A stretch of 5,815 nucleotides of DNA, from NCBI GenBank assembly GCA_009774535.1, contig VSNY01000215.1, positions 1 through 5,815 on the forward strand, read 5' to 3'. Below are positions 5,747 through 5,815 of this stretch, piece by piece. The notes below the pieces were generated by a model that had not been told where the DNA came from, did not search any database, and saw nothing but the letters and a program-made list of their open reading frames with translations. Made by a program: the position numbers and the translations under genes. Every line of letters starts with the position of its first letter. The stretch's first letter is position 1. This stretch comes from Lachnospiraceae bacterium. Its GTDB lineage: Bacteria > Bacillota > Clostridia > Lachnospirales > Lachnospiraceae.

Positions 5747-5815
5747 TTAGGCTTTTGGGGGAATTCCCAAAAGCCTGCTATACTTTAGCCAGGATAGGAT
5801 CAAGAAGTCGTCGTA
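5747..5815 (-). other. Possible last codons of a minus-strand gene entering from the right edge
   Basis: Read on the minus strand from the right edge, 22 codons are open and end at a TAA (complement of 5747-5749): YDDFLILSWLKYSRLLGIPPKA. The stop abuts the inverted repeat. This could be the end of a transposase or other gene lying mostly outside the window, but the stretch is too short to recognise, and 22 open codons happen easily by chance. The + strand frame of the remnant is open here as well. Confidence 0.15.
5749..5776. repeat. Perfect 11-bp inverted repeat with 6-base loop
   Basis: AGGCTTTTGGG (5749-5759) is the exact reverse complement of CCCAAAAGCCT (5766-5776), separated by GGAATT. 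No T tract follows on either strand (GCTATACTTT on +, AATTGAAGT on -), so it is not a standard rho-independent terminator. It lies just past the point where similarity to the AAA-ATPase remnant ends, which fits a subterminal hairpin of an inserted element or a 3' hairpin of a minus-strand gene. A chance palindrome of this length is unlikely. Confidence 0.7.

Larger units (their letters stand above)
5467..5815 (+). pseudogene. Decayed fragment of an AAA-ATPase-like / PD-(D/E)XK nuclease (DUF1703-type) gene
   Basis: The frame is open from after a TAA at 5464-5466 to the right edge; an ATG at 5524 with AGG at 5512-5514 would give a 97-codon partial ORF. The part CPWDVLNYCDALQADPETHPKNYW and the following TNTSSNEAVKRFIQKSD...KREIEKLSAGE (residues 9-64 from that ATG) closely resembles the middle of the large AAA-ATPase-like proteins with a C-terminal PD-(D/E)XK nuclease domain, which are multicopy in Lachnospiraceae and normally exceed 500 residues. 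The preceding in-frame bases (FTERRAEMKD, 5503-5532) look like the region just before it, but the WYDGY..G segment expected between them is missing. After about 5716 the similarity stops and an unrelated A+T-rich sequence with an inverted repeat follows. I read this as a remnant with its N-terminal half lost, an internal deletion and a replaced 3' end. The Walker A region is absent, so no activity is expected. A real small hypothetical protein is the alternative. Similarity is from memory. Confidence 0.6.

Noticed and set aside
5749..5776. Rho-independent terminator for the methyltransferase operon
   Set aside because: It is 300 bases past the stop codon and has no T tract on either strand.

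Overview
The window reads as a chromosomal segment of an anaerobic Gram-positive Clostridia member, most likely a Lachnospiraceae relative. The basis is moderate base composition, strong AGGAGG-type ribosome binding sites, all supported genes on the + strand with short spacers, and protein families that resemble Lachnospiraceae members (from memory; no search was run). Protein identities below come from reading motifs.

Layout. (1) Positions 1-1136 hold the C-terminal two thirds of a multi-pass membrane protein of the MOP/PST flippase superfamily (SpoVB/YtgP-like). Its start lies outside the window. (2) A 205-base non-coding gap (1137-1341) contains a weak promoter-like element and two overlapping, mutually exclusive small inverted repeats. 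(3) A tight gene run follows: a membrane-anchored 159-residue protein with a BofC-like C-terminal domain (1342-1821), an HI0933/BaiN-type flavoprotein (1843-3198), a second, unrelated FAD-dependent oxidoreductase of the COG2509 type (3236-4879), and a 184-residue SAM-dependent methyltransferase resembling phospholipid N-methyltransferases (4893-5447). Spacers are 21, 37 and 13 bases, so the four are probably one operon. (4) From about 5450 to the right edge the sequence is visibly more A+T rich. It carries a decayed fragment of an AAA-ATPase-like/PD-(D/E)XK nuclease (DUF1703-type) gene, then a perfect 11-bp inverted repeat and possibly the last codons of a minus-strand gene.

How the genes may work together: the flippase and the methyltransferase both point to the cell envelope (lipid-linked precursor export; lipid head-group methylation). 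The two flavoproteins are cytosolic Rossmann-fold oxidoreductases whose physiological substrates are not established. The sequence itself shows no direct functional link among the four beyond co-orientation and spacing.

I found no tRNA, rRNA, CRISPR array, convincing rho-independent terminator or complete mobile element, and no clear sign of a new defence or mobile system. The most unusual places are the degraded right end, the leader before the operon, and the conserved-looking but uncharacterised small membrane protein.
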